Shown: positions 5,685 through 14,510 of the stretch, one piece after another
Position numbering within the stretch: position 1 is the stretch's first letter
How the letters are laid out: each line of letters opens with the position of its first letter
Assembly (NCBI GenBank): GCA_964443145.1
Contig: CAYUBS010000060.1
Coordinates: 1-16,590 of the forward strand
Source of the DNA: JAHEFT01 sp964443145
GTDB lineage: Bacteria > Pseudomonadota > Gammaproteobacteria > Xanthomonadales > SZUA-36
Direction of reading: 5' to 3'
Length of the DNA stretch: 16,590 bases
Made by a program: the position numbers and the translations under genes
The notes under the pieces: generated by a model
The model's input: only the letters and a program-made list of their open reading frames with translations
Database searches by the model: none
What the model was told of the DNA's origin: nothing

Positions 5685-8129
5685 CTAGAACGTTGTTCCG
5701 AATGAGAATTGCAGGTCTTCGGTACGGTCACCCGGACGATCCCTGAACGGGAAAGCGTATGAGATCACGATGGGCCCGACCGGCGCTTCCCAGGTTACCG
5801 AAACACCGAAAGAACCCCTCAGCTTATCGACCTCAAACGCCTGGAGGTTTTCATACACGTAGCCGGTGTCAACAAACAAGGCGATACGCGTTCCACTCTG
5901 ACTGCCGACGAAAGGTGTCGGGAAGGCCAGTTCCACACCGCCGGCAACTTTGAAATCGCCACCAACAGAGCGGCAAAATGCATCCTTCGGACCCAGGGTG
6001 TTGTCGTCATAACCGCGCAGATCGCGCACGCCGCCGCTGTAGAAGTGCTCATAGAACGGCAGGCCGGTGTCCAGCTTCATCAGGTCGGTCGGGTCACATT
6101 CGCCAAGCGGCGCGTCCACTTCAAGGGGTGTCGCCAGCGATGTCTTGTCATAATTATCATAAGAGTCGCCGTAACCCAGGTTGCCCCTGACAGCAAAAAC
6201 CAGTCCACCCCAGATGGGCCAGTACTTGGCGCCGCGGTACATTAACTTGTAGTACTGCCTGCTACTGCCGGGCAGAGCGGTTTGCAGTGACAAGGACTGC
6301 GCTGAACCGCGAGAGGGGTTCAGGAAGTGGTTTCGGCTGTCACGTGTCCAGCTGACGTTCCAGTCCAGGACGTTGAACTCACGTTCGTTGTCTGTAATGA
6401 CTCCGTTGCCGTCATGATCAAGAGAGTGGGACAAAGGGTCGCCGTTAGAAGGCACCAACCCAAACTCGTTACAAATGCCGGCCTCCACGTCAAGATCAAT
6501 ACAGCTGAATGAGCCGATGTTGAGCTGGGAATGACGGTAACCACCGCCCGACCGGAGGTAATCTACCTCGGTGACCGGCACACCAAAATTCACGCCAAAC
6601 GCATATTCGCTACTCGTGAAAGTGGAAATGTTGGCCTGCCCCTGATCAAACTCCTGGTAGCGTGCATAAAAGCCGCGACTAACGCCGTCGTCGGTCCAGT
6701 AGGGGTTGTCATAGGACAGATTCAGGCTGCTGATAATGCTGCTGTGGGAGAGACCCAGTCCCAGGCGCTTACCGCTGCCGATGAAGTTTTCCTGCTGAAT
6801 ACTGAGTGAAGCGATCAGGCCCTGTACCTGTGAAAAACCCAGTCCTACGGTGAAACTGCCGGCCGGTCGCTCCATCACACTAACGATAATGTCGACCTGA
6901 TCATCCGTGCCGGGTACCGGGGGTGTCTCAATATTTACCTGTTCAAAATATGACAGGCGTTGCAAGCGTACCTTGGAGCGATCGATGGCAGTTTGCGAGA
7001 ACCAGGCCCCTTCCATCTGACGCATCTCGCGCCTCAGGACCTCATCCTTTGTTTTGCTGTTACCGACGAACTGGATTCGGCGGATGTAAACACGTTTGCC
7101 CGGGTCGACAAAAAAGTTGATCGACACCAGTCGATTGTCGCGGTCCACGTCGGTTATCGGGTTTACGTTGGCAAAGGCATAACCAATGTTGGCCAGGATC
7201 GAGGTGATGTTTTCAACACTTTGCTCGACTTTCTTGCGCGAAAAAATCTCACCGGGCTGGGCGACGATCAGGCGACGGATAGTGCCCTCATCAATCACGA
7301 GATCGCCGGTAATGGAGACTTCATCAACGCCGTATACATCGCCTTCAACGACATTGGCGGTGATGTAGATATCATCTTTTTCAGATCCGATCGCTACCTG
7401 GGTCGATTCGACGCTGAAATCAACGTAGCCACGGTCGAGGTAGTAGGAACGCAGTTTTTCCATGTCGCCCGATAGCTTCTCGCGCGAGTATTGTCCTTCC
7501 TTCGACCAGAACTTCCACTTGGGCTTAATGTTGGCTTCGAAATCCTTACGGATCTCCTTGTCGCTAAAGGTTTCGTTGCCGACGATGTTGATGTGGCGAA
7601 TTTCTGCTACATCACCTTCATCAATGACGATGGCAATTCTCACCCGGTTGCGCTCAAGTTCGGTTACGCGTGTATCAACGCTGACCGCATAGCGGCCCTG
7701 ACTGAAATACTGCTGAATCAGCTCCTGTCGGAGGCGGTCAAGCACCAGCCGGTCAAAAACTTCGCCCTCCGAAAGGCCAATATCAAAAAGTACCCGCCTC
7801 AGTTCTTCTTCTTTGATGGCTTTGTTACCCGCCAGACTAACGGTCGCGATGGCTGGCCGCTCCCGCACGGTGACCACCAGGATGTTGCCCTCGCGGTCCA
7901 GCGAAATATCCTGGAAAAAGCCTGTTCGGTACAGTTCGCGAATGGCGAGGCGCGCATTGGACGGGTTCAGCTGGTCGCCACGGTTTAGCGGCATATAGTT
8001 GTACACCGTGCCCTCTGAAATTCGCTGCAAGCCTTCGACGCGAATGTCGGCAATGGTGAACGAGTCTGCGCCGTGTGCAAGATTGGCCCACAGCAGGCAG
8101 CTCAGCATTAGAGTGAGAATTCTTATCAT
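5685..8129 (-). CDS. bamA: Outer-membrane protein assembly factor BamA
   Basis: BamA is the essential core of the BAM complex that folds beta-barrel proteins into the outer membrane. The 814-residue protein (E. coli 810) has a signal peptide (cleavage near residue 20), five POTRA domains (about 22-425) and a 16-strand barrel (from about 428). The barrel begins GSFTVGLGFSQVQG, has loop-6 motif LRGYDDNTLGP in place of VRGF, and ends with a C-terminal Phe beta-signal (DLQFSFGTTF). Extracellular loop 4 carries a canonical EF-hand loop (residues 571-582) and two Cys (543, 553); Cys678 and Cys719 lie in loops 5 and 6. Loop 6 is clearly shorter than in E. coli. It starts 31 nt after rseP. No Shine-Dalgarno is visible before the ATG; an internal ATG at 8108 is possible but would remove the Arg of the signal n-region. 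Confidence 0.97.
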   Translation of the reverse strand: MIRILTLMLSCLLWANLAHGADSFTIADIRVEGLQRISEGTVYNYMPLNRGDQLNPSNARLAIRELYRTGFFQDISLDREGNILVVTVRERPAIATVSLAGNKAIKEEELRRVLFDIGLSEGEVFDRLVLDRLRQELIQQYFSQGRYAVSVDTRVTELERNRVRIAIVIDEGDVAEIRHINIVGNETFSDKEIRKDFEANIKPKWKFWSKEGQYSREKLSGDMEKLRSYYLDRGYVDFSVESTQVAIGSEKDDIYITANVVEGDVYGVDEVSITGDLVIDEGTIRRLIVAQPGEIFSRKKVEQSVENITSILANIGYAFANVNPITDVDRDNRLVSINFFVDPGKRVYIRRIQFVGNSKTKDEVLRREMRQMEGAWFSQTAIDRSKVRLQRLSYFEQVNIETPPVPGTDDQVDIIVSVMERPAGSFTVGLGFSQVQGLIASLSIQQENFIGSGKRLGLGLSHSSIISSLNLSYDNPYWTDDGVSRGFYARYQEFDQGQANISTFTSSEYAFGVNFGVPVTEVDYLRSGGGYRHSQLNIGSFSCIDLDVEAGICNEFGLVPSNGDPLSHSLDHDGNGVITDNEREFNVLDWNVSWTRDSRNHFLNPSRGSAQSLSLQTALPGSSRQYYKLMYRGAKYWPIWGGLVFAVRGNLGYGDSYDNYDKTSLATPLEVDAPLGECDPTDLMKLDTGLPFYEHFYSGGVRDLRGYDDNTLGPKDAFCRSVGGDFKVAGGVELAFPTPFVGSQSGTRIALFVDTGYVYENLQAFEVDKLRGSFGVSVTWEAPVGPIVISYAFPFRDRPGDRTEDLQFSFGTTF

Positions 8130-8160
8130 TTAATCAGACAATCTGTGATTGGGGTGGAGT

Positions 8161-9537
8161 CTATCCGACCAACCGTAAAATATCGTTAATAAAAGCAAGG
8201 CTCATCAGACTTGCCAGTGCGATGAGCCCAAAATATTGACCCGCTACCTGAGCTTGCTCAGATACCGGGCTTCCTTTTACCAATTCTATCAGGTAATAGA
8301 GCAGATGACCCCCATCCAGCACAGGAATTGGCAGCAGATTCAGAATGCCAAGACTAAGGCTGATGGCCGCCAGGAAAAAAAGAAAGTGGGATAATCCCGC
8401 CGTTGCTGAAGAATTAGCAAACCGAGCGATACTGATAGGGCCGGACAGGTTTTTGACCGAAGCTTTGCCGGTGACCATGCGCCCGAGCAGGCCAAGCGTG
8501 GATCCCGTCAGGCGCCAGGTCTCTTTGACCGCCGCCGCCAGGCCGTCAACCGGGCCCAGTTGCAAGGTTATCGCGGCGCGCTCGAGCATTGCTGTTTGTT
8601 CACCGGTGATCTCGGCGTTCGTGACACCCAGGATAAGCCTGCTGGAAAATACACCACTCTTTTCTTTGCGTGGGCTGACCTCGACCTCGATGATGACGCC
8701 GTCGCGATCAATGGTGATGGGCAAAGGCTGGCCATCGCTTCCATGGGTTTGCACCAGGTGCCCGATCCAGGTCCAGTGGGGAACATCCTCACCGGCAATC
8801 TTCACGATACGGTCGCCCCTGTAAAGCCCTGCCTGGTCCGCCGGGCTGTCATCAGACACTTCTCCGACGATGGCCGGAACTTCCAGCCTCCACGGCTCGA
8901 TACCGACGGCTTCGAGTGTCTTTTCCTCGCTGAAGTCACTACCCAGGGCCGTCAGGTCCAGAATGTGCTCTGAGCGGATTCCACTGGCGTCCTCAACCGT
9001 AACGCGGGTGGCTTCGCGGTCCAGAGAATGGGCCACCAGTTCAAGGATGGCATGTGACCAGGTTCGGGTATCGAGGTCATCTACCGCCACAATGGCGTCT
9101 CCCTGCTCCAGTCCGGCTTCAGCGGCAATGCCGGAAACCGAACCGATAAGAGGTCTCGACTCGGGAATACCAACCAGAAACATCAACCAGAAAGCAAGGA
9201 CGGCAAACACCAGGTTGAACACCGGGCCGGCCGCAACAATTGCAATTCGGGCCCAGACAGATTTGCGGTTGAAAGCCTGGTCCAGTTCATCCTCTGGTAC
9301 CTCACCCTCACGCTCGTCCAGCATTTTTACGTATCCACCCAACGGGATAGCGGCAATCACGTATTCGGTGCCGTCCGCCCCGCGTCTTGACCAGATGGCC
9401 TTGCCGAAACCGATGGAAAAGCGCAATACGCGGACGCCGAGTTTTCGCGCTACCCAAAAATGGCCGAACTCGTGAAACGTGATCAACAAGCCCAGTGCGA
9501 CCAGTAACCACCATATTGAACCCAGAAACTCACCCAT
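8161..9537 (-). CDS. rseP: RIP metalloprotease RseP (site-2 protease)
   Basis: RseP is an inner-membrane zinc protease that cuts the anti-sigma factor RseA after DegS, releasing sigmaE, and also clears remnant signal peptides. The 458-residue protein (E. coli 450) has HEFGH at residues 22-26 in the first membrane helix, two PDZ domains (about 120-300), and LNLLPIPVLDGGH with Asp near 408 as the third zinc ligand. ATG at 9537 is chosen over the in-frame ATG at 9558 because HEFGH then falls at exactly the E. coli position and GGGTGG lies about 9 nt upstream; the longer form would add MNGWQIS. The start overlaps the dxr stop by 8 bases. Its substrate RseA is not encoded in this window. Confidence 0.96.
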   Translation of the reverse strand: MGEFLGSIWWLLVALGLLITFHEFGHFWVARKLGVRVLRFSIGFGKAIWSRRGADGTEYVIAAIPLGGYVKMLDEREGEVPEDELDQAFNRKSVWARIAIVAAGPVFNLVFAVLAFWLMFLVGIPESRPLIGSVSGIAAEAGLEQGDAIVAVDDLDTRTWSHAILELVAHSLDREATRVTVEDASGIRSEHILDLTALGSDFSEEKTLEAVGIEPWRLEVPAIVGEVSDDSPADQAGLYRGDRIVKIAGEDVPHWTWIGHLVQTHGSDGQPLPITIDRDGVIIEVEVSPRKEKSGVFSSRLILGVTNAEITGEQTAMLERAAITLQLGPVDGLAAAVKETWRLTGSTLGLLGRMVTGKASVKNLSGPISIARFANSSATAGLSHFLFFLAAISLSLGILNLLPIPVLDGGHLLYYLIELVKGSPVSEQAQVAGQYFGLIALASLMSLAFINDILRLVG

Positions 9538-10717
9538 TGAAATTTGCCACCCATTCATTTGCGGTCCGGCGTGCCTGCCGGTCCTGATCCATTACATCGT
9601 CCAGGTCTTTGACGGCGGTGACGGCAATCCGTTCCATCACCTCGGCCACCAATTGGGGGATATGGTTGAATCCTATTCTGCGTTCAAGGAAGGCTGCAAC
9701 GGCAACCTCATTGGCGGCGTTCAGTGTTACCGGCGCGCTGGCGCCGCTGTGCATGGCCTCGAATGCGAGATTCAGGCAGGGGAAACGGTCGAGGTCCGGT
9801 TTTTCAAAGCTGAGGTCATTCATCCGTGCAATGTTGAGGCGTTCTACCCCGGCTTCAATGCGTTCGGGCCATGCAAGTGTGTGCGCGATAGGTGTTCGCA
9901 TGTCCGGTGTTCCCAACTGGGCCAGCACAGACCCGTCGAGATAGGCAACCATGGAGTGAATGATGCTCTGGGGGTGCACGACCACCTCGATCTGGTCTGG
10001 GTTAGCGTTGAATAACCAACGTGCCTCGATCACTTCCAGGCCCTTGTTCATCAGGGTGGCGGAGTCCACGGAGATCTTCTTTCCCATGCTCCAGTTAGGG
10101 TGGTTACAGGCCTGTTCAGGAGTTACCTTGCTGAACTGGTCAGCAGGCAGCTCACGGAACGGGCCTCCGGAAGCCGTCAGGATGATCTTTTCGACACCGG
10201 CAGCATCCAACCCGCGATCGAAGCCATCGGGCAAGGCCTGGAAAATGGCATTGTGTTCCGAGTCCACCGGCAGTATCCGGGCGTTGTTCTTTTTTGCCTC
10301 AGCGACGAAAACTTCGCCGGCAATAACCAGCGATTCCTTGTTGGCCAGAAGGATTTTCTTACCACGGCGAGCCGCTTCGAAAGTTGAACTCAGGCCGGCA
10401 GCACCCACGATGGCAGCCATAACGGTATCGGTTTCGGGCATGCCTGCAGCTTCTTTAAGGCCGGCATCGCCACTCATTACCTGCGCCCGGGAACCGGCTT
10501 TGCGTAGAGCCCGTGCAAGGTCCTGTTCGAGGGTAGGGTCTGCTGTCACGGCAAGGTCTGCATCAAACCGGACGCACTGCTCGGACAATTTCTTAATGTT
10601 CCTGTTGGCGGTCAATGCAACCACTCGGAATCGGTCCGGATTACGTTCGATCACGTCCAGTGTGTTCTCGCCGATAGAGCCGGTGGAACCGAGAACGGAC
10701 ACTCTGTTTCGTTTCAT
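9530..10717 (-). CDS. dxr: 1-deoxy-D-xylulose 5-phosphate reductoisomerase
   Basis: Dxr converts DXP to 2-C-methyl-D-erythritol 4-phosphate with NADPH, the first committed step of the MEP isoprenoid pathway, and is the target of fosmidomycin. The 395-residue protein has the NADPH-binding GSTGSIG motif (residues 10-16), LLANKESLV (123-131), the metal site PVDSEHNAIFQ (Asp152, Glu154), ASGGPF, and NHPNWSMGKKISVDSATLMN leading to the third metal ligand Glu228. It shares one base with the cdsA stop (TGATG) and overlaps rseP by 8 bases. It supplies precursors for UppS in the same operon. Its position after cdsA follows the Pseudomonas/Xanthomonas order. Confidence 0.98.
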   Translation of the reverse strand: MKRNRVSVLGSTGSIGENTLDVIERNPDRFRVVALTANRNIKKLSEQCVRFDADLAVTADPTLEQDLARALRKAGSRAQVMSGDAGLKEAAGMPETDTVMAAIVGAAGLSSTFEAARRGKKILLANKESLVIAGEVFVAEAKKNNARILPVDSEHNAIFQALPDGFDRGLDAAGVEKIILTASGGPFRELPADQFSKVTPEQACNHPNWSMGKKISVDSATLMNKGLEVIEARWLFNANPDQIEVVVHPQSIIHSMVAYLDGSVLAQLGTPDMRTPIAHTLAWPERIEAGVERLNIARMNDLSFEKPDLDRFPCLNLAFEAMHSGASAPVTLNAANEVAVAAFLERRIGFNHIPQLVAEVMERIAVTAVKDLDDVMDQDRQARRTANEWVANFNG

Positions 10718-11532
10718 CAGGCCAATACCGCGTAGGCCAGTGCAAAAAAGGGTGCGCCTGCAAGCAAGCTGTCATAGCGGTCCAGGATTCCGCCATGGCC
10801 CGGAAAAATCGTCCCGGTGTCTTTCAGGCCAACCGTTCGCTTGTGGATACTGATGAACAGGTCTCCGCCGACAGAGGTCAGTGTGGTCAGGGCAGTCATG
10901 ATAATCAGTGCGAAGGCCGGAATACTCAATCCTGCGATCAAGCTGGTCCAGAGGAACGCCGCGGCAACCGCCAGGGCCATGCCTCCATATACCCCTTCCC
11001 AGGTTTTATTGGGGCTGATAATGGGGGCAAGTTTATGTTTTCCAAACTGTTTTCCGCTAAAGTAAGCGCCGACATCAGAGGCCCAGATCACCAGCAGTAA
11101 AAGGAAAACAATGAACGGTCCATTGGGCTGTTCATGCAGCCATGACAGGGAAAACCAGCAAAAGGTGATCGCACCAAGGGCGGACAGGAACCCCAGGCGC
11201 CGAAAATTGGTGTCAACCTGCTCACCTTCTTTGAAAAACGAAAGTCGGCTGAACATGATCAACCAGGCCAGGCAGCCGGCGGCAAGGACGGTTAACACTT
11301 GCATATCAGCTGCGGGCCAGAAATACAGCATCAGGCCCAGGATGATGGATTGGAGTGCCAGTAGCATCCAACCTGTGCTGGTGGAAAGGCCGGCGAGTCG
11401 ACGGAACTCCCAGCAACCCATCAGCAGCGGGAGGGCGATGATCAGCCTGAACAACCAGGATGGTGGAAGAAACACCAACGCGATTGTCGCAGGAACAATA
11501 ACCAGTGCTGTAAGGATCCGCGTCTTAAGCAA
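10717..11532 (-). CDS. cdsA: Phosphatidate cytidylyltransferase
   Basis: CdsA makes CDP-diacylglycerol from phosphatidic acid and CTP at the inner membrane, the branch point for phosphatidylethanolamine and phosphatidylglycerol. The 271-residue protein is mostly hydrophobic, with about eight predicted membrane segments. It carries the full family signature near the C-terminus: SIHKRTVGLKDTG followed by IFPGHGGILDRYDS. The cytoplasmic SGKQFGKHKLAPIISPNKTW segment is also conserved. It lies 12 nt downstream of uppS and its stop shares a base with the dxr start. Confidence 0.97.
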   Translation of the reverse strand: MLKTRILTALVIVPATIALVFLPPSWLFRLIIALPLLMGCWEFRRLAGLSTSTGWMLLALQSIILGLMLYFWPAADMQVLTVLAAGCLAWLIMFSRLSFFKEGEQVDTNFRRLGFLSALGAITFCWFSLSWLHEQPNGPFIVFLLLLVIWASDVGAYFSGKQFGKHKLAPIISPNKTWEGVYGGMALAVAAAFLWTSLIAGLSIPAFALIIMTALTTLTSVGGDLFISIHKRTVGLKDTGTIFPGHGGILDRYDSLLAGAPFFALAYAVLA

Positions 11533-11544
11533 TGTCTTGATCTC

Positions 11545-12282
11545 TCATGCCGACTGCTGCCGGATCTGCTCGCCAGTCAGCCCGAAACGGCGCTCCCTGG
11601 ACTGGAATGTGGAAATGGCCTGGTCGAGTACTTCGGGGCTGAAATCGGGCCACAACACCTTTGTGAAATAGAGTTCGGTGTATGCGCTTTGCCACAGCAG
11701 GAAATTACTGATGCGCATTTCCCCTCCCGTCCGGATTAAGAGGTCTGGGTCGATGCTGTCCGCCAGGGCCAGCTGGCCGGTGAAGAATTCCTCGTCAATC
11801 TGCTGTGGGCTGATTTGTCCGCTGGCCACTGCACGTGCAGCCTTGCGGGCGGCGTTCACGATATCCCATCTGCCGCCGTAATTTGTGGCCACGTTCAAGG
11901 TCTGCGTGGTATTGCCTGCCGTCAATGCCATTGACTGCTTCATTTTCTGTTGCATTTCCGGTGTGAAGGCCGAGAGGTCGCCAACAAAGCGAATGCGCAC
12001 ACCGTTTTCATGCAGTTCTTTGGATTCGCGGTCGAGGGCACGCATGAACAATTCCATCAGGCGGCTGACCTCTTTCTTCGGGCGGTTCCAGTTCTCGCTT
12101 GAAAAAGCGAAAACTGTTAATTCTTTGACGCCCCTTTTTCCGCTGTGTTCAACAATCTTGCGGAGTGCTTTGAGGCCGGCCTGGTGACCAAAGGTCCGGG
12201 GCCGGTTTCTCTTCTCGGCCCAGCGCCCGTTGCCATCCATGACAATCGCAATATGGGCCGGAATGTCCGCTGTGCTGATCAC
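11545..12282 (-). CDS. uppS: (2Z,6E)-farnesyl-PP cis-prenyltransferase (undecaprenyl diphosphate synthase)
   Basis: UppS condenses eight isopentenyl-PP units onto farnesyl-PP to make undecaprenyl-PP, the carrier lipid for peptidoglycan and O-antigen. The 245-residue soluble protein has the pyrophosphate-binding IVMDGNGRWA motif with Asp16, then FSSENWNRP (59-68), and DLLIRTGGEMRISNFLLWQS (180-199) followed by AYTELYF. These are the conserved cis-prenyltransferase regions. The gene begins 6 nt after the frr stop and ends 12 nt before cdsA. Chain length cannot be read from the sequence, but the operon context makes C55 the expected product. Confidence 0.97.
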   Translation of the reverse strand: MISTADIPAHIAIVMDGNGRWAEKRNRPRTFGHQAGLKALRKIVEHSGKRGVKELTVFAFSSENWNRPKKEVSRLMELFMRALDRESKELHENGVRIRFVGDLSAFTPEMQQKMKQSMALTAGNTTQTLNVATNYGGRWDIVNAARKAARAVASGQISPQQIDEEFFTGQLALADSIDPDLLIRTGGEMRISNFLLWQSAYTELYFTKVLWPDFSPEVLDQAISTFQSRERRFGLTGEQIRQQSA

Positions 12283-12288
12283 ACCGGG

Positions 12289-12846
12289 TCAGATTTCAAG
12301 GAGTTCTTTTTCCTTTTCAGCAACGATCTCATCGACTTTGCTGACAGCGAGGTTGGTCACGTCTTGAATCTCGGTCTCTGCCTTGCGCTCCTCGTCCTCG
12401 GAAATCTCCTTATCTTTCAATAGTTCCTTGATGTGGTGGTTCGCATCGCGCCGGATGTTGCGGACGGCAATCTTGGCGTTTTCGCCTTCGTTATGAACCA
12501 CCTTTCCGAGTTCAATACGGCGTTCTTCGGTCAGAGGGGGCAAGGGTATGCGAATCACCTGGCCTGCTGTCGAAGGGTTCAGGCCGAGGTCGGACTTCAG
12601 GATGGCTTTCTCAATGGCCTGGACCATCGACTTATCCCAGGGCGTAATACTCAATGTGCGGGCATCTTCGACCGCGACACTGGCAGCCTGTCCGATAGGG
12701 ACTTCATTACCGTAGTAATCCACGTGGACGTGTTCCAGCAGGCTGGGATGCGCCCGGCCGGTTCTTATTTTGGCCAGTTCGTGACGCAGCGCATCAAGAC
12801 TCTTGTTCATGCGGGTCCGGGTGTCTTGTTTGATTTCAGGAAGCAT
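12289..12846 (-). CDS. frr: Ribosome recycling factor
   Basis: RRF works with EF-G to split the post-termination ribosome and free the mRNA and tRNA. The protein has 185 residues, the same length as E. coli RRF. The hinge and tip sequence YYGNEVPIGQAASV and SITPWD, followed by NPSTAGQVIRIPLPPLTEERR, is characteristic. Domain I is the flanking long helices at both ends. A clear Shine-Dalgarno (AGGAG) lies 6 nt before the ATG within the 39-base pyrH-frr gap. No separate promoter or terminator is obvious in that gap. Confidence 0.98.
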   Translation of the reverse strand: MLPEIKQDTRTRMNKSLDALRHELAKIRTGRAHPSLLEHVHVDYYGNEVPIGQAASVAVEDARTLSITPWDKSMVQAIEKAILKSDLGLNPSTAGQVIRIPLPPLTEERRIELGKVVHNEGENAKIAVRNIRRDANHHIKELLKDKEISEDEERKAETEIQDVTNLAVSKVDEIVAEKEKELLEI

Positions 12847-12885
12847 GCAATTCTCCTATTTGCTGATCAGGTTCTTTCTAAGTAA

Positions 12886-13599
12886 TCAGGAAACCAGTGT
12901 GCCGATCGGTTCACCTTTAACTATGCGACCCAGGTTGCCTTCCCCGAACACATTGAAAATACGAATAGGCATGTTCTGACCGCGGCAAAGCACAATCGCA
13001 TTAGCGTCCATGACGCCCAGCTTGTTCTCAATGACCTGGTCGTAACCCAGTTGATCGAAGCGCACGGCGGTCTTGTCTTTGACCGGGTCTGCCGAATAGA
13101 CACCGTCGACCTTGGTTGCTTTGAGCACGATATCAGCGTTTATTTCAATTGCGCGCAAGGCTGCCGCCGTGTCTGTTGTGAAGAAGGGATTACCTGTACC
13201 GCCCGCGCAGATGACAACGCGGCCTTTTTGCAGATGGCGGATTGCGCGGCGACGGATGTAGTCTTCGCAGACGTCGTGCGCAGAAATTGCCGACATGACA
13301 CGCACATCGGTATCGATACTTTCAAGCGCGTCCTGCAACGCCAGGGAATTCATCACCGTGGCCAGCATGCCCATATGGTCGCCCGTTACACGGTCGATTC
13401 CGGATTCAGCCAGGCCGGCGCCACGGAAAATGTTGCCGCCGCCAATGACGACGGCAACTTCGATACCCAGTTTGGTAACATCACTGATTTCGACGGCTAT
13501 CCGGTGAATGATATCCGGATCGATGCCGTAGTCTTCCTTACCCAGTAGCGCTTCGCCACTGAGTTTCAGAAGGATTCTCTGGAAAGCTTCTTCAGCCAC
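12886..13599 (-). CDS. pyrH: Uridylate (UMP) kinase
   Basis: PyrH phosphorylates UMP to UDP, feeding UTP/CTP and the UDP-sugars used by the lipid A genes downstream. It belongs to the amino acid kinase family. Motifs in the 237 residues are LKLSGEALLG, VIGGGNIFRG, GDHMGMLATVMNSLAL (UMP binding), GTGNPFFTTDTAAALRA and KATKVDGVYSADP (ATP site). The start overlaps the tsf stop by 8 bases, so pyrH is translationally coupled to EF-Ts. In E. coli, by contrast, a terminator separates tsf from pyrH; no such terminator is seen here. Confidence 0.98.
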   Translation of the reverse strand: MAEEAFQRILLKLSGEALLGKEDYGIDPDIIHRIAVEISDVTKLGIEVAVVIGGGNIFRGAGLAESGIDRVTGDHMGMLATVMNSLALQDALESIDTDVRVMSAISAHDVCEDYIRRRAIRHLQKGRVVICAGGTGNPFFTTDTAAALRAIEINADIVLKATKVDGVYSADPVKDKTAVRFDQLGYDQVIENKLGVMDANAIVLCRGQNMPIRIFNVFGEGNLGRIVKGEPIGTLVS

Positions 13600-14467
13600 C
13601 GGTTACCTGTTGCATCACTTCTTCCGCAAAATTTTCTTCTTTCTTTTCAATGCCATCGCCAACTTCGAGCCGGTCAAAACCATTCACCGTGGCAGAACTC
13701 TGCTTGAGCAGTTGTTCCACCGTGATGTCTCCGTCCTTGACGAAAGGCTGTCCCAGCAGTGTGATACCTGAGAGGTGTTTGCGCAAGCGTCCGGTAACCA
13801 TTTTTTCAATGATTTCCTGAGGCTTACCGCTGTCCTGCGCCTGGGCGATCAGGATTTCTTTCTCGTGGGCCATCACGTCGGCCGGAACATCATCTGCTGA
13901 GATGAATTCGGGGTTAAGTGCGGCAACATGCATCGCCAGATCGCGGGCAAGATCTTCGTCGCCACCGGAGATGTCGACCAGTACACCGATTTTTCCACCA
14001 TGGACATAAGCGCCGAGTGTGCCTTCTGTTGATTCCCTGACGAAACGGCGCACCTGGATGTTCTCACCGATCTTGGTAACCAGGACCTGGCGAGCCTCTT
14101 CCAGGCTGCTGCCGGCATGGCTGGAAGCCATCAGGGCATCTACATCAGCCGGCGCTTCAGTCAGTGCATTATTTGCCACGGCGCTGGCGAAGGCGTTGAA
14201 GTTATCGTCTTTGGCCACAAAATCAGTTTCGCAGTTGATTTCGACCATTACAGCCTGCTTGCCACCGTTGGCAACTGCCAGCGCGATCTTGCCTTCGGCT
14301 GCGATCCTGCTTGATTTCTTATCTGCCTGGGCCAGGCCGGAAATACGCAGCAATTCAATTGCCGCTTCAAGGTCGCCATTGGTTTCCACCAGCGCCTTTT
14401 TGCATTCCATCATTCCAGCGCCGGTCCGTTCGCGCAGTTCTTTTACCATTGCAGCTGTTACTGCCAT
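13592..14467 (-). CDS. tsf: Translation elongation factor EF-Ts
   Basis: EF-Ts is the nucleotide exchange factor that releases GDP from EF-Tu. The 291-residue protein starts with the UBA-like N-terminal domain (VKELRERTGAGMMECKKAL). It carries TDFVAKDDNF (81-90), whose Asp82-Phe83 correspond to the EF-Tu-intruding residues of E. coli, then the core and a coiled-coil region, and ends near residue 291. The Shine-Dalgarno GAGGAAG lies close upstream of the ATG. The 43-base gap to rpsB holds no obvious terminator, so S2 and EF-Ts are probably co-transcribed, as in most bacteria. Confidence 0.98.
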   Translation of the reverse strand: MAVTAAMVKELRERTGAGMMECKKALVETNGDLEAAIELLRISGLAQADKKSSRIAAEGKIALAVANGGKQAVMVEINCETDFVAKDDNFNAFASAVANNALTEAPADVDALMASSHAGSSLEEARQVLVTKIGENIQVRRFVRESTEGTLGAYVHGGKIGVLVDISGGDEDLARDLAMHVAALNPEFISADDVPADVMAHEKEILIAQAQDSGKPQEIIEKMVTGRLRKHLSGITLLGQPFVKDGDITVEQLLKQSSATVNGFDRLEVGDGIEKKEENFAEEVMQQVTGG

Positions 14468-14510
14468 GAGATCTTCCTCTTCTGTATGTCGGTATTAGTT
14501 AAGGTGCTGA

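Noticed and set aside
8133..8138. GTCTGA before bamA resembling a sigmaE -10 element
   Set aside because: No GGAACTT-like -35 lies at the right distance, and transcription from it would leave almost no leader before the ATG.
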